Source of the DNA: an uncultured Actinomycetes bacterium
Lineage (GTDB): Bacteria; Actinomycetota; Actinomycetes; Nanopelagicales; Nanopelagicaceae
Direction of reading: 5' to 3'
Assembly (NCBI GenBank): GCA_903822245.1
Contig: CAIJOE010000160.1
Location: 1 to 7,077, forward strand
DNA length: 7,077 bases
The position numbers and the translations under genes are program-made. Positions 1 through 6,703 of this stretch are shown in pieces (the first letter of the stretch is position 1; every line of letters starts with the position of its first letter). The notes below the pieces were generated by a model, which made no database searches, was not told the origin of the DNA, and saw only the letters and a program-made list of their open reading frames with translations.

Positions 1-1
1 C

Positions 2-931
2 CTAACTCCTATGAAGGGAAAGCTGGCATACGCCTTCTTATTCTTCTTCTTTGGAACGCTCTTTCAATATGTCTGGAGTTGGGTCAAGCGTGGCCGCGCG
101 GCAGCAACCGATACTTTAGCGGGATCAATAATGATGACTGGTGGGATTTTGGTATTCCTTCCGGTTGCGAGTTTGCTTGCCACAACTGTAATCAAAGGAT
201 CAAAGGCGTTTAGACCGCAGATCTTTACGCACACAATGGCGGCTACTTCATATAGCGATCCATTAACTAGTGGTGGTTTACTTCATGCGATTATCGGAAC
301 ACTTTTCTTAATTTTTATAGCGACTTTAATTAGCTTGCCTCTTTCAATACTTACAGCCCTTTACTTAACTGAAATTAAGGGCAAGGCCTCTGGCTTTATA
401 CAATTCCTAGTTCAAGCCATGTCAGGTGTGCCATCTGTTGTGGCCGGTATCTTTATCTACGCTGCGATACTTCTAACAACTAGTCTTCGCGGCTCAACCA
501 TTATTGGGGCTCTTCCACTGGCAATTTTGATGATCCCGACAGTCACAAGGACTGCCCAAGAAGTATTAAATCTTGTGCCCAATGAATTGCGTGAAGCCGG
601 CCTTGCACTTGGCGCAACTCAATGGAAAACTGTTGCCACAATTGTGGTTCCGGCAGCAAGAAATGGATTGATTACAGCCGTAATCCTTGGTGTTGCTCGG
701 ATTGCTGGCGAGACTGCGCCGCTTCTATTTACCCTTGGAACATCAGACAAAATTAATTGGAACCCATTTTCTGGAGGCCAAAATGCCTTGCCTTATTACA
801 TCTGGTCTGGCTTGCGCGATGGCACCGAAGGCGGACTCCAGCGTGGTTGGACTGGAATTTTGGTGCTACTCATATTGGTACTGACTTTATTTATTAGTGC
901 CCGTATCTTTGGTAGTCGGAAGGTGAAATAA
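2..931 (+). CDS. pstA: Phosphate ABC transporter permease PstA (5' end probably outside window)
   Basis: This is one of the two membrane subunits (with PstC) of the high-affinity PstSCAB phosphate importer. Counting from the ATG at 11, 306 residues are visible with hydrophobic segments near 4-24, 36-60, 90-120, 127-155, 162-180, 216-238 and 282-299. The permease EAA loop that contacts PstB lies near 193-214 (E195-A196-G197, G201, P214), followed by ARIAGETAPL, a conserved PstA stretch. The frame stays open upstream of the ATG at 11 (codons CTA ACT CCT) and no ribosome-binding site precedes that ATG. From memory, longer actinobacterial PstA proteins carry another N-terminal membrane segment before a region like the one seen here, so the true start is probably upstream of the window. 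The stop overlaps the pstB start by one base. Family assignment is very secure; the start is not. Confidence 0.93.
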   Translation, partial: LTPMKGKLAYAFLFFFFGTLFQYVWSWVKRGRAAATDTLAGSIMMTGGILVFLPVASLLATTVIKGSKAFRPQIFTHTMAATSYSDPLTSGGLLHAIIGTLFLIFIATLISLPLSILTALYLTEIKGKASGFIQFLVQAMSGVPSVVAGIFIYAAILLTTSLRGSTIIGALPLAILMIPTVTRTAQEVLNLVPNELREAGLALGATQWKTVATIVVPAARNGLITAVILGVARIAGETAPLLFTLGTSDKINWNPFSGGQNALPYYIWSGLRDGTEGGLQRGWTGILVLLILVLTLFISARIFGSRKVK

Positions 932-1830
932 TGAGCGCTGTGAATTCGGAAAATAATGGAAGCAATGGAGAAGAAATGTCATCAACGGCCCAATCAACCA
1001 ATTCACTCTCGAGCGTTGCTGCAAACCATGCAGCCAATCGGCAACCCGGTAGCGCCCCACTTGGCTCAGGCCTAGAAGCGCGCGGTATCCATGCGTGGTT
1101 CGGTAAGCACCACGCACTTGAAAATGTCTCATTAGATTTTGCGGCCGGAACAGTGACCGCTCTGATTGGACCTTCAGGTTGTGGTAAGTCAACATTTATT
1201 CGCACCTTAAATCGGATGCATGAATTCATTCCTTCAGCAGCAATGGCTGGTGAAGTTTTGCTAGACGGCAAAGATATTTATGAGTCTGGAACCGATGTAA
1301 CAAAGATTCGTTTGCAAATCGGCATGGTTTTCCAAAAGCCAAACCCATTCCCATCGATGACGATCGGACAAAATGTCTTATCAGGTTTAAAGCTGGCTCA
1401 AATTAAGAGCGAAAAAAAGAATGATGATTTACTAGAAGAATGTTTAACCCGCTCTGGGCTATGGAGTGAAGTTAAAGATCGTCTAGATGCCCATGCAGGT
1501 GGTCTTTCTGGTGGACAACAACAGCGTTTATGTATTGCGCGTTCGCTGGCTGTCAACCCAAAGGTACTTCTGATGGATGAGCCTTGTTCAGCCCTTGACC
1601 CAGGATCAACTCTTCGAATAGAAGACACTATTGGTCAATTAGCAAAAACCATGACAATCATCATCGTTACCCACAACATGCAGCAGGCAGCTCGTGTGAG
1701 TGATTACACCGCCTTCTTCCTATCTGACGGTGGCCCAGGACAGATGATTGAAGTTGGACCAACCAATGAGATGTTCTCGCGCCCTAAGGATTCTCGTACC
1801 GAAAACTATGTTTCTGGTCGTTTCGGCTAA
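931..1830 (+). CDS. pstB: Phosphate ABC transporter ATP-binding protein PstB
   Basis: This cytoplasmic ATPase powers phosphate import through PstA/PstC. All nucleotide-binding motifs are intact (numbered from the ATG at 931): Walker A GPSGCGKST 80-88, Q-loop Gln135 in VFQKPNPFP, signature LSGGQ 192-196, Walker B VLLMDEP 212-218 and switch His248 in VTHNM. The CSALDP and ENYVSGRFG stretches are typical of PstB. The protein has 299 residues against roughly 250-260 for most PstB; the excess is an Asn/Ser/Ala-rich N-terminal tail of about 47 residues before the ATPase core at GLEARGI. Two starts are plausible: ATG 931, in a TAATG overlap with pstA and preceded by GGAAGGTGA (918-926), and ATG 976, preceded by GGAG (967-970) with 5-nt spacing. 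The first is listed because it couples translation to pstA. Most of the tail remains with either start. Confidence 0.95.
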   Translation: MSAVNSENNGSNGEEMSSTAQSTNSLSSVAANHAANRQPGSAPLGSGLEARGIHAWFGKHHALENVSLDFAAGTVTALIGPSGCGKSTFIRTLNRMHEFIPSAAMAGEVLLDGKDIYESGTDVTKIRLQIGMVFQKPNPFPSMTIGQNVLSGLKLAQIKSEKKNDDLLEECLTRSGLWSEVKDRLDAHAGGLSGGQQQRLCIARSLAVNPKVLLMDEPCSALDPGSTLRIEDTIGQLAKTMTIIIVTHNMQQAARVSDYTAFFLSDGGPGQMIEVGPTNEMFSRPKDSRTENYVSGRFG

Positions 1831-1858
1831 ACCAAACCTTAAAAAAGGCTGAAAACTA

Positions 1859-1907
1859 GTTAACCATTTGTTCACTTTTAGTTTGGTAGCCATTAAGAGT
1901 TTATAGG
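1859..1907 (+). promoter_or_regulatory. Candidate PhoP PHO box and promoter for pstS
   Basis: Two consecutive 11-nt units, GTTAACCATTT (1859-1869) and GTTCACTTTTA (1870-1880), each match 6 of 7 positions of the actinobacterial PHO-box core GTTCACC. A degenerate third unit, GTTTGGTAGCC (1881-1891), follows in register. A weak -10-like TATAGG lies at 1902-1907. In Streptomyces, PhoP binds such direct repeats over the -35 region of pstS and other genes and activates them under phosphate limitation. Repeat spacing, core match and position before pstS support the call. The -10 and transcription start are guesses. Confidence 0.6.
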
Positions 1908-1935
1908 CTTGAAGTTTCTCTGGAAATCTAAAGTT

Positions 1936-1972
1936 CCTTTCACAAAGACGAATCAGTCTCTTTATTGAAAGG
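1936..1972 (+). promoter_or_regulatory. Stem-loop covering the pstS ribosome-binding site
   Basis: CCTTTCA (1936-1942) is a perfect 7-base complement of TGAAAGG (1966-1972), and the latter contains the only Shine-Dalgarno-like sequence of pstS (GAAAGG, 5 nt before ATG 1978). The enclosed bases can form an inner stem, AGAC 1946-1949 with GTCT 1956-1959, capped by a GAATCA loop. If it forms, it would hide the ribosome-binding site. The pairing is seen directly; a regulatory role is inference. Confidence 0.35.
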
Positions 1973-1977
1973 TACAT

Positions 1978-3159
1978 ATGAAGCTATCACGCTCACTCGC
2001 AGCTGTTACAGCAGTTGCTTCAGCAGTAGTTCTTGCGTTTGTTCCCGCAGCGCAAGCAGCAACAACCCTCGTAGTAGGCGGCGCTTCTTCAGTCGCAACA
2101 ATCGTTGGTGATTGCAAAGTTGCATACACAGCAAAGACTGGCGATTCATTCGCTTATGCATCTTCTTCTTCAGGTCAAGGCCAGAAGGATATGGAATCAG
2201 CTAAGAACGATTTCTCATATTCAGATTCAGCTCACCTAACATCACAATCAGGAACAGCAATTCCTGCATCAGAAATTCACATCCCAGCATGGGTTTGGCC
2301 AATCGGCGTTCAGTACAAGGATTTTGCTCCAGGTCGCACAATCGCAATCTCAGCAAAGAACCTTTCACTAATTTTCGCTGGAAAGATCAAGAAGTGGAAC
2401 GATCCACTACTACAAGCTGATAACAACCGTAAGATCTCTCGCACAATCTTCAAGACTGATGGTGCCGGAAATGCAGTTAAGGATGCTAATGGCAACCCAA
2501 TCGTTCTAAACACTGTTCAAGTTACTCAGAAGATCACACTTCCAAACCAACCAATCACTGTTATCTACCGCGGAGATTCATCAGGAACAACTGGAAACCT
2601 TCTTGCAGCATTTAGCAAGATCGATCCAACAAACTGGCCAACAGCGTCAGTAACTGGCGGAACAAAGGTTTTCGCATCATCTGATGCAAAGGCTGCAGTT
2701 CTAGCTGATCCAATCCATTTCCAAGGAACCAATACATCAGCTGGTGTTGCTCAACTAGCTGCTAAGACTCCTTACTCAATCACATACGCAGAGACAAACT
2801 TTGCAACCCTAAATAACCTAGGTCTTGCAAACATCATCAACGCTCACGGTGACTTGGTACAACCAAATGACGCTGCAGCGGCTGCTCAAGTAGCATCAGC
2901 TGACATCGCAACAAATGGCGTTGTAACTCTAGATTATGTAAACAAGGCTGCTGGAATCTACCCATTCACAGTTGTTACATATGCACTTGTTCTTACAAAG
3001 TATGCAACTGCTGAAAAGTCTGCTGCTGTTAAGAACGCAGTTGAATGGCACGCATTTAGCTGCCCAGATACAGCTCCAAATGATGGTTTCATCAAGATTG
3101 ACAAGACATCAGCTCTTGGCGTGAAGATCTCATCACTAGTTGCAAAAATTGGTGCGTAA
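1978..3159 (+). CDS. pstS: Phosphate-binding protein PstS, secreted by Sec signal peptide
   Basis: This is the extracellular receptor that captures inorganic phosphate and delivers it to PstCAB. It has 393 residues. A signal peptide occupies about 1-27, with a basic start (MKLSR), a hydrophobic core and an AQA-A cleavage site. The motif series fits PstS: GASS near 35-38, the Ser/Gly-rich SSSSGQGQKDM around 62-72, SYSDSAHL with Asp83, IFAGKIKKWNDP 132-143 and RGDSSGTT 198-205. The last aligns with the E. coli RADGSGT phosphate-binding loop, including its Arg, Asp and Ser-Gly-Thr. There is no lipobox Cys, unlike most PstS of Gram-positive bacteria. Residues about 145-190 form a Gly/Asn-rich insertion. 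Cys46 and Cys362 are the only cysteines and could pair. Codon choice is strongly skewed to GCA, TCA and ACA, suggesting high expression. The start follows GAAAGG (1967-1972). Some risk remains that it is a PstS paralogue with another one elsewhere. Confidence 0.9.
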   Translation: MKLSRSLAAVTAVASAVVLAFVPAAQAATTLVVGGASSVATIVGDCKVAYTAKTGDSFAYASSSSGQGQKDMESAKNDFSYSDSAHLTSQSGTAIPASEIHIPAWVWPIGVQYKDFAPGRTIAISAKNLSLIFAGKIKKWNDPLLQADNNRKISRTIFKTDGAGNAVKDANGNPIVLNTVQVTQKITLPNQPITVIYRGDSSGTTGNLLAAFSKIDPTNWPTASVTGGTKVFASSDAKAAVLADPIHFQGTNTSAGVAQLAAKTPYSITYAETNFATLNNLGLANIINAHGDLVQPNDAAAAAQVASADIATNGVVTLDYVNKAAGIYPFTVVTYALVLTKYATAEKSAAVKNAVEWHAFSCPDTAPNDGFIKIDKTSALGVKISSLVAKIGA

Positions 3160-3183
3160 CTAATTCGCAGTTGTTAATGCAAT

Positions 3184-3200
3184 AACTCTTCTTAAGAGTT
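3184..3200. other. Short perfect hairpin ahead of the terminator
   Basis: AACTCTT (3184-3190) and AAGAGTT (3194-3200) form a 7-bp perfect stem with a 3-nt loop. It sits just upstream of the main terminator stem and has no T tract of its own, so it is not a canonical terminator. It may protect the 3' end of the pstS mRNA. Confidence 0.4.
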
Positions 3201-3201
3201 G

Positions 3202-3236
3202 AAAAACCGGGCCACTGAGGGGTGGCCCGGTTTTTT
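3202..3236. terminator. Bidirectional rho-independent terminator
   Basis: A GC-rich 9-bp perfect stem, CCGGGCCAC (3207-3215) with GTGGCCCGG (3222-3230), encloses a 6-nt loop. It is flanked by five A's (3202-3206) and six T's (3231-3236), so either strand reads as a stem followed by a U tract. It ends pstS on the plus strand and can end the convergent tRNA-Arg transcript on the minus strand, whose mature 3' end is at 3243. Confidence 0.92.
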
Positions 3237-3242
3237 ATTGGG

Positions 3243-3316
3243 CGCGCCTGGCAGGAATCGACCCTGCGACCTACCGCTTAGAAGGCGGTTGCTCTATCCG
3301 ACCGAGCTACAGGCGC
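3243..3316 (-). tRNA. tRNA-Arg (anticodon UCU)
   Basis: On the minus strand the sequence folds as a complete 74-nt cloverleaf. The acceptor GCGCCTG pairs with CAGGCGC, the D stem GCTC with GAGC, the anticodon stem ACCGC with GCGGT, and the T stem GCAGG with CCTGC around the loop GTCGATT. The discriminator base is G. The anticodon loop CTTCTAA places TCT at positions 34-36, decoding AGA and, by wobble, AGG as arginine. The variable loop AGGTC is of the short class I type. CCA is not encoded: CCC follows the discriminator, so the tail must be added enzymatically. Confidence 0.96.
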
Positions 3317-3388
3317 ATTGATGCTTATTAACTAGTACTAAGGCTTTGCGTGGCACAGTCTACCGATTCGAACCGATAAGGTTTTCAC

Positions 3389-5056
3389 ATGGCTGAGTTT
3401 ATTTATACGATGAAGAAGGCGCGTAAAGCGCATGGCGAGAAGGTAATTCTCGATGATGTAACCCTGATGTTCTTGCCCGGCGCCAAGATTGGTGTCGTAG
3501 GTCCAAACGGAGCAGGTAAGTCCACCGTTCTTCAGATCATGGCTGGCTTGCAACAACCATCAAATGGTGAAGCCTTCCTTTCACCTGGTTACACCGTCGG
3601 TATCTTGCTGCAAGAACCAGAGCTAGATGAGAGCAAAACAGTTTTGGAAAATGTGCAAGAAGGTGTTGGCGAAACAATGGCAATGCTGGCTCGATTTAAT
3701 CAAATTTCAGATGAGATGGCTAATCCAGATGCTGACTATGACACCTTGCTTGCTGAAATGGGAACACTTCAAGAGCAGTTAGATCACCGCAATGCTTGGG
3801 ATGTTGATTCACAGCTAGAACAAGCGATGGACGCACTTCGCTGTCCACCTTCTGATGCTGATGTGAAAGTTCTTTCTGGTGGTGAAAAGCGACGCGTGGC
3901 CCTATGCAAGCTCTTGCTTCAGGCACCAGATCTACTACTTCTAGATGAGCCAACAAACCACTTAGATGCCGAATCAGTACTTTGGCTAGAGCAATACCTA
4001 AGTAAGTATCCAGGAACCGTTGTGGCCATTACCCACGATAGATATTTCTTGGACAATGTTGCGCAGTGGATTCTAGAACTCGACCGCGGCCGGGCATATC
4101 CATATGAAGGTAATTACTCAACTTATCTTGAAACTAAATCAACACGTTTAAAGATTGAAGGACAAAAAGATGCCAAGCGCGCAAAGCGCCTGACTGAAGA
4201 ACTTGAATGGGTTCGTATGAATGCCAAGGGCCGCCAAGTTAAGTCAAAGGCTCGACTTGCCAGATATGAAGAGATGGCAGCTGAAGCGGAGAAGACTCGA
4301 AAACTAGATTTCGAAGAGATTCAAATCCCTATGGGCCCTCGCCTTGGAAATGTTGTTGTTGAAGTAGAGCACCTAAAGAAGGGCTTTGGCGATCGACTAC
4401 TAATAGATGATCTCTCATTTACTTTGCCACGCAATGGAATTGTTGGAGTAATTGGGCCAAACGGCGCTGGAAAAACCACGTTATTTAAAACAATTCTTGG
4501 ACTAGAGCAAGCAGATTCTGGAAATGTAAAGATCGGTGAGACGGTAAAAATTTCCTATGTTGATCAGTCTCGCGGTGGAATCGATCCAAAGAAATCACTT
4601 TGGGAGGTTGTTTCAGATGGTCTTGATTTCATAAAGGTTGGTGGCGTTGAAATGCCATCCCGTGCTTATGTTTCAGCTTTTGGTTTCAAAGGCCCAGATC
4701 AACAAAAGCCGGCCGGAGTTCTCTCTGGTGGTGAGCGAAATCGTTTGAATCTAGCTCTTACCCTTAAGCAAGGTGGAAACCTACTTCTACTAGATGAGCC
4801 AACAAATGATCTAGATGTTGAAACTCTAGGTTCTCTTGAAAATGCCCTTCTAGAATTTCCGGGCTGCGCCGTAGTTATCTCCCACGATCGCTGGTTTTTA
4901 GACCGCGTTGCAACCCACATCTTGGCCTATGAAGGTGATTCACAATGGTTCTGGTTTGAAGGAAACTTTGAATCTTATGAAGAAAATAAAGTGGCCCGCC
5001 TGGGCATTGAAGCGTCTCGTCCACACCGCGTTACCTATCGAAAGCTAACTCGTTAA
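3389..5056 (+). CDS. ettA: Energy-dependent translational throttle protein EttA (ABC-F ATPase)
   Basis: This is a ribosome-associated ABC-F protein with two nucleotide-binding domains and no membrane domain. In E. coli, EttA binds the ribosomal E site and gates the start of elongation according to the ATP/ADP ratio. The 555 residues match the usual family length. Domain 1 has Walker A GPNGAGKST 38-46, signature LSGGE 162-166, Walker B LLLLDEP with Glu187, and His216. An acidic insert at about 95-150 fits the EttA arm. The basic helical linker that contacts tRNA spans about 245-310. Domain 2 has Walker A GPNGAGKTT 356-364, signature LSGGE 445-449, catalytic Glu470 and His499. The start has AAGG (3378-3381) 7 nt upstream. 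The stop overlaps the next start by one base (TTAATG). Resistance-type ABC-F proteins were considered, but the length, the arm insert and motif series such as GPRLGNVVVE favour EttA. Confidence 0.95.
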   Translation: MAEFIYTMKKARKAHGEKVILDDVTLMFLPGAKIGVVGPNGAGKSTVLQIMAGLQQPSNGEAFLSPGYTVGILLQEPELDESKTVLENVQEGVGETMAMLARFNQISDEMANPDADYDTLLAEMGTLQEQLDHRNAWDVDSQLEQAMDALRCPPSDADVKVLSGGEKRRVALCKLLLQAPDLLLLDEPTNHLDAESVLWLEQYLSKYPGTVVAITHDRYFLDNVAQWILELDRGRAYPYEGNYSTYLETKSTRLKIEGQKDAKRAKRLTEELEWVRMNAKGRQVKSKARLARYEEMAAEAEKTRKLDFEEIQIPMGPRLGNVVVEVEHLKKGFGDRLLIDDLSFTLPRNGIVGVIGPNGAGKTTLFKTILGLEQADSGNVKIGETVKISYVDQSRGGIDPKKSLWEVVSDGLDFIKVGGVEMPSRAYVSAFGFKGPDQQKPAGVLSGGERNRLNLALTLKQGGNLLLLDEPTNDLDVETLGSLENALLEFPGCAVVISHDRWFLDRVATHILAYEGDSQWFWFEGNFESYEENKVARLGIEASRPHRVTYRKLTR

Positions 5057-5460
5057 TGCGTTTTAAGACTAAGCAATTTATTCGCTGGGATGACCTAGAT
5101 GCCTTTGGGCATGTGAATAACGCTAAGTATTTAGTATTTGTTCAAGAAGCCAGAATCGATATGTTTTGGAAAAGCCGAGTGCAAGCCGGATTAAAGCCTG
5201 TCTTTGATGACATGGTGGTGGCTAGAGCAGAGGTGGATTACAAAATAGCGATCACCCAAACTAATCAAGATTTTGATATTGAGATTTGGGTGTCAAAAAT
5301 AGGTGGCGCTGCCTTTGATCTTGAATATAAAATATTCTCGAGTGCTGGCGAGCATGCCCACGTAAAGACCGTGCAAGTAGCTGTTGATCTGGTGACAAAG
5401 AAGTCACGCCGCCTTACCGAGCAAGAGCGGGAAATATTAAATGGCTATCTCGAAAACTAA
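5056..5460 (+). CDS. Acyl-CoA thioesterase, 4HBT hotdog family
   Basis: A 134-residue single hotdog-fold protein that probably hydrolyses an acyl-CoA to free acid and CoA; the chain specificity cannot be read from sequence. The opening RWDDLDAFGHVNNAKY (10-25) is the classic 4-hydroxybenzoyl-CoA thioesterase motif. Asp15 corresponds to the catalytic aspartate of the Pseudomonas enzyme, followed by the GHVNN turn and central helix. The rest fits the hotdog beta-sheet (VDYKIAITQ, FDIEIWVSKI, FDLEYKIFS). There is no signal peptide, so it is cytoplasmic and probably oligomeric. It overlaps ettA by one base and the MFS gene by 20 bases, implying translational coupling. A thioesterase of this type also lies near ettA in mycobacteria (Rv2475c near Rv2477c, from memory), so the pairing is probably old. 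Confidence 0.9.
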   Translation: MRFKTKQFIRWDDLDAFGHVNNAKYLVFVQEARIDMFWKSRVQAGLKPVFDDMVVARAEVDYKIAITQTNQDFDIEIWVSKIGGAAFDLEYKIFSSAGEHAHVKTVQVAVDLVTKKSRRLTEQEREILNGYLEN

Positions 5461-6703
5461 ACTTCATCCAGCCTGGACTGCTGCTGGCGTTACCTTTTTA
5501 ACCTTAGTTGCAACTGCTGGCTTTAGATCAACCCCTTCAGTTCTAATCGTTCCATTAGAAGATGCTTTTGGCTGGAGCAGAGATCAGATCTCATTGGCCG
5601 TTGCGGTAAACGTCTTGCTCTTTGGTTTGACCGCTCCTTTTGCTGCTGCCCTTATGGAGCGCTTTGGAATACGTCGAGTTGTCATGAGCGCGCTATCTGT
5701 AGTTGGCATAGGCGCACTTGGCACAGTTTGGATGACAAAGCCTTGGCATTTAATTGCACTTTGGGGAGTAATTGTTGGTATTGGTACAGGATCGATGGCT
5801 CTGGTCTTTGCCGCATCGGTTGCCAATCGCTGGTTTATAAAACGAAAAGGCTTAGTAATTGGCGCTCTTACAGCCGCTACTGCAACTGGACAATTAATCT
5901 TCTTGCCGGGCTTATCTACTCTGGCAATGAATCACGGTTGGAAAACTGTTTCAATAACCGTTTCAATTTCAGCTTTTGTGATGGTTCCCTTGATTTATAT
6001 CTTCTTAAAAGAAAAGCCAGCAACAGCCGGCGTCGCTCCATATGGCGCACCTGATGATTGGACTGAACCACTTCAACTCCAGAAAAATGCTGGAAAGTTA
6101 GCCATAGATACTTTAGTAAAGGCAACAAAGCACAAAGACTTTTGGTACTTGGCAGGCTCATTCTTTGTGTGTGGCCTTTCAACCTCCGGGCTAGTTGGAA
6201 CCCACTTCATCCCAGCAGCCCATGATCATGGAATGGGTGAAGTAACTGCCGCTAGCTTGCTTGCACTAATTGGCGTATTCGATGTTGTTGGAACTATTTT
6301 TTCTGGATTTCTAACCGATCGAATTGATCCACGAAAACTATTGTTCTTTTATTACTTACTTCGTGGTCTCTCACTATTCCTATTGCCACAAATTCTCTTT
6401 GCCACAGTACATCCTTCAACTTTGGTCTTCATAATCTTTTATGGCCTTGACTGGGTTGCAACTGTGCCGCCAACAATTGTTCTGTGTCGCCATGTATTGG
6501 GCGCAGAGCGCGGGACTGTGGTTTATGGCTGGGTATTTGCCGCTCACCAAATTGGTGGCTCAATTGCAGCCTATGGTGCGGCTTTGATGCATACCAAGTT
6601 TGGTAATTACTCCCTTGCCTTCTATATAAGTGGCGGCCTTTGTGTCATAACTTCTTACTTTGTTCTGCAAATTGGCAAGAAGAAACAAGATGTCCGAGCC
6701 TAG
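5441..6703 (+). CDS. Major facilitator superfamily transporter, 12 TM
   Basis: A 420-residue integral membrane secondary transporter. About twelve hydrophobic segments are arranged as two six-helix halves joined by a hydrophilic loop (about 193-225, KEKPATAGVAPYGAPDDWT). Degenerate motif A loops lie between helices 2 and 3 (LMERFGIRR) and 8 and 9 (GFLTDRIDPRK). The N-terminal VPLEDAFGWSRDQIS resembles MFS members of the monocarboxylate/oxalate-formate type, in which a helix 1 region ends in a similar PL-FGWSR motif. A carboxylate substrate is therefore possible but unproven. The start at 5441 overlaps the thioesterase by 20 bases and has AGCGGGA upstream at about 9-nt spacing. The end overlaps glbO by 14 bases. 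The function in this operon is unknown. Confidence 0.9.
   Translation: MAISKTKLHPAWTAAGVTFLTLVATAGFRSTPSVLIVPLEDAFGWSRDQISLAVAVNVLLFGLTAPFAAALMERFGIRRVVMSALSVVGIGALGTVWMTKPWHLIALWGVIVGIGTGSMALVFAASVANRWFIKRKGLVIGALTAATATGQLIFLPGLSTLAMNHGWKTVSITVSISAFVMVPLIYIFLKEKPATAGVAPYGAPDDWTEPLQLQKNAGKLAIDTLVKATKHKDFWYLAGSFFVCGLSTSGLVGTHFIPAAHDHGMGEVTAASLLALIGVFDVVGTIFSGFLTDRIDPRKLLFFYYLLRGLSLFLLPQILFATVHPSTLVFIIFYGLDWVATVPPTIVLCRHVLGAERGTVVYGWVFAAHQIGGSIAAYGAALMHTKFGNYSLAFYISGGLCVITSYFVLQIGKKKQDVRA

Noticed and set aside
887..1271. Two overlapping minus-strand open frames across the pstA-pstB junction
   Set aside because: They are shadows of well-supported coding sequence, with no ribosome-binding site or recognisable motif.
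1835..1848. CCTT/AAGG mini-hairpin after pstB as a terminator
   Set aside because: The stem is only 4 bp and AT-rich, with no T tract after it.
3361..3377. TTCGAA-centred imperfect palindrome resembling a tRNA T-loop, upstream of ettA
   Set aside because: The flanking bases do not form a T stem and no acceptor or anticodon arm is present. It could be an operator, but only 12 of 16 positions are symmetric.
3317..3388. Promoters for tRNA-Arg (minus) and ettA (plus) in the 72-bp spacer
   Set aside because: Several TA-rich hexamers exist (for example around 3326-3341), but none pairs with a convincing -35 at proper spacing, so no position was assigned.
3243..3388. tRNA-Arg as an integration site for a mobile element
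   Set aside because: No integrase, no repeated tRNA 3' fragment and no foreign-looking gene are visible on either side.
3389..5056. ABC-F protein as an antibiotic-resistance factor
   Set aside because: The 555-residue length, the arm insert and the motif series match housekeeping EttA rather than Vga, Lsa or Msr types.
5728..6054. 108-residue plus-strand open frame inside the MFS gene
   Set aside because: It is out of frame with a clear membrane transporter and its translation looks like no protein family.
6660..6689. Upstream ATG adding ten residues to the globin
   Set aside because: The extension is unlike any trHbO N terminus and lies inside the MFS coding region; ATG 6690 gives the family's usual start.
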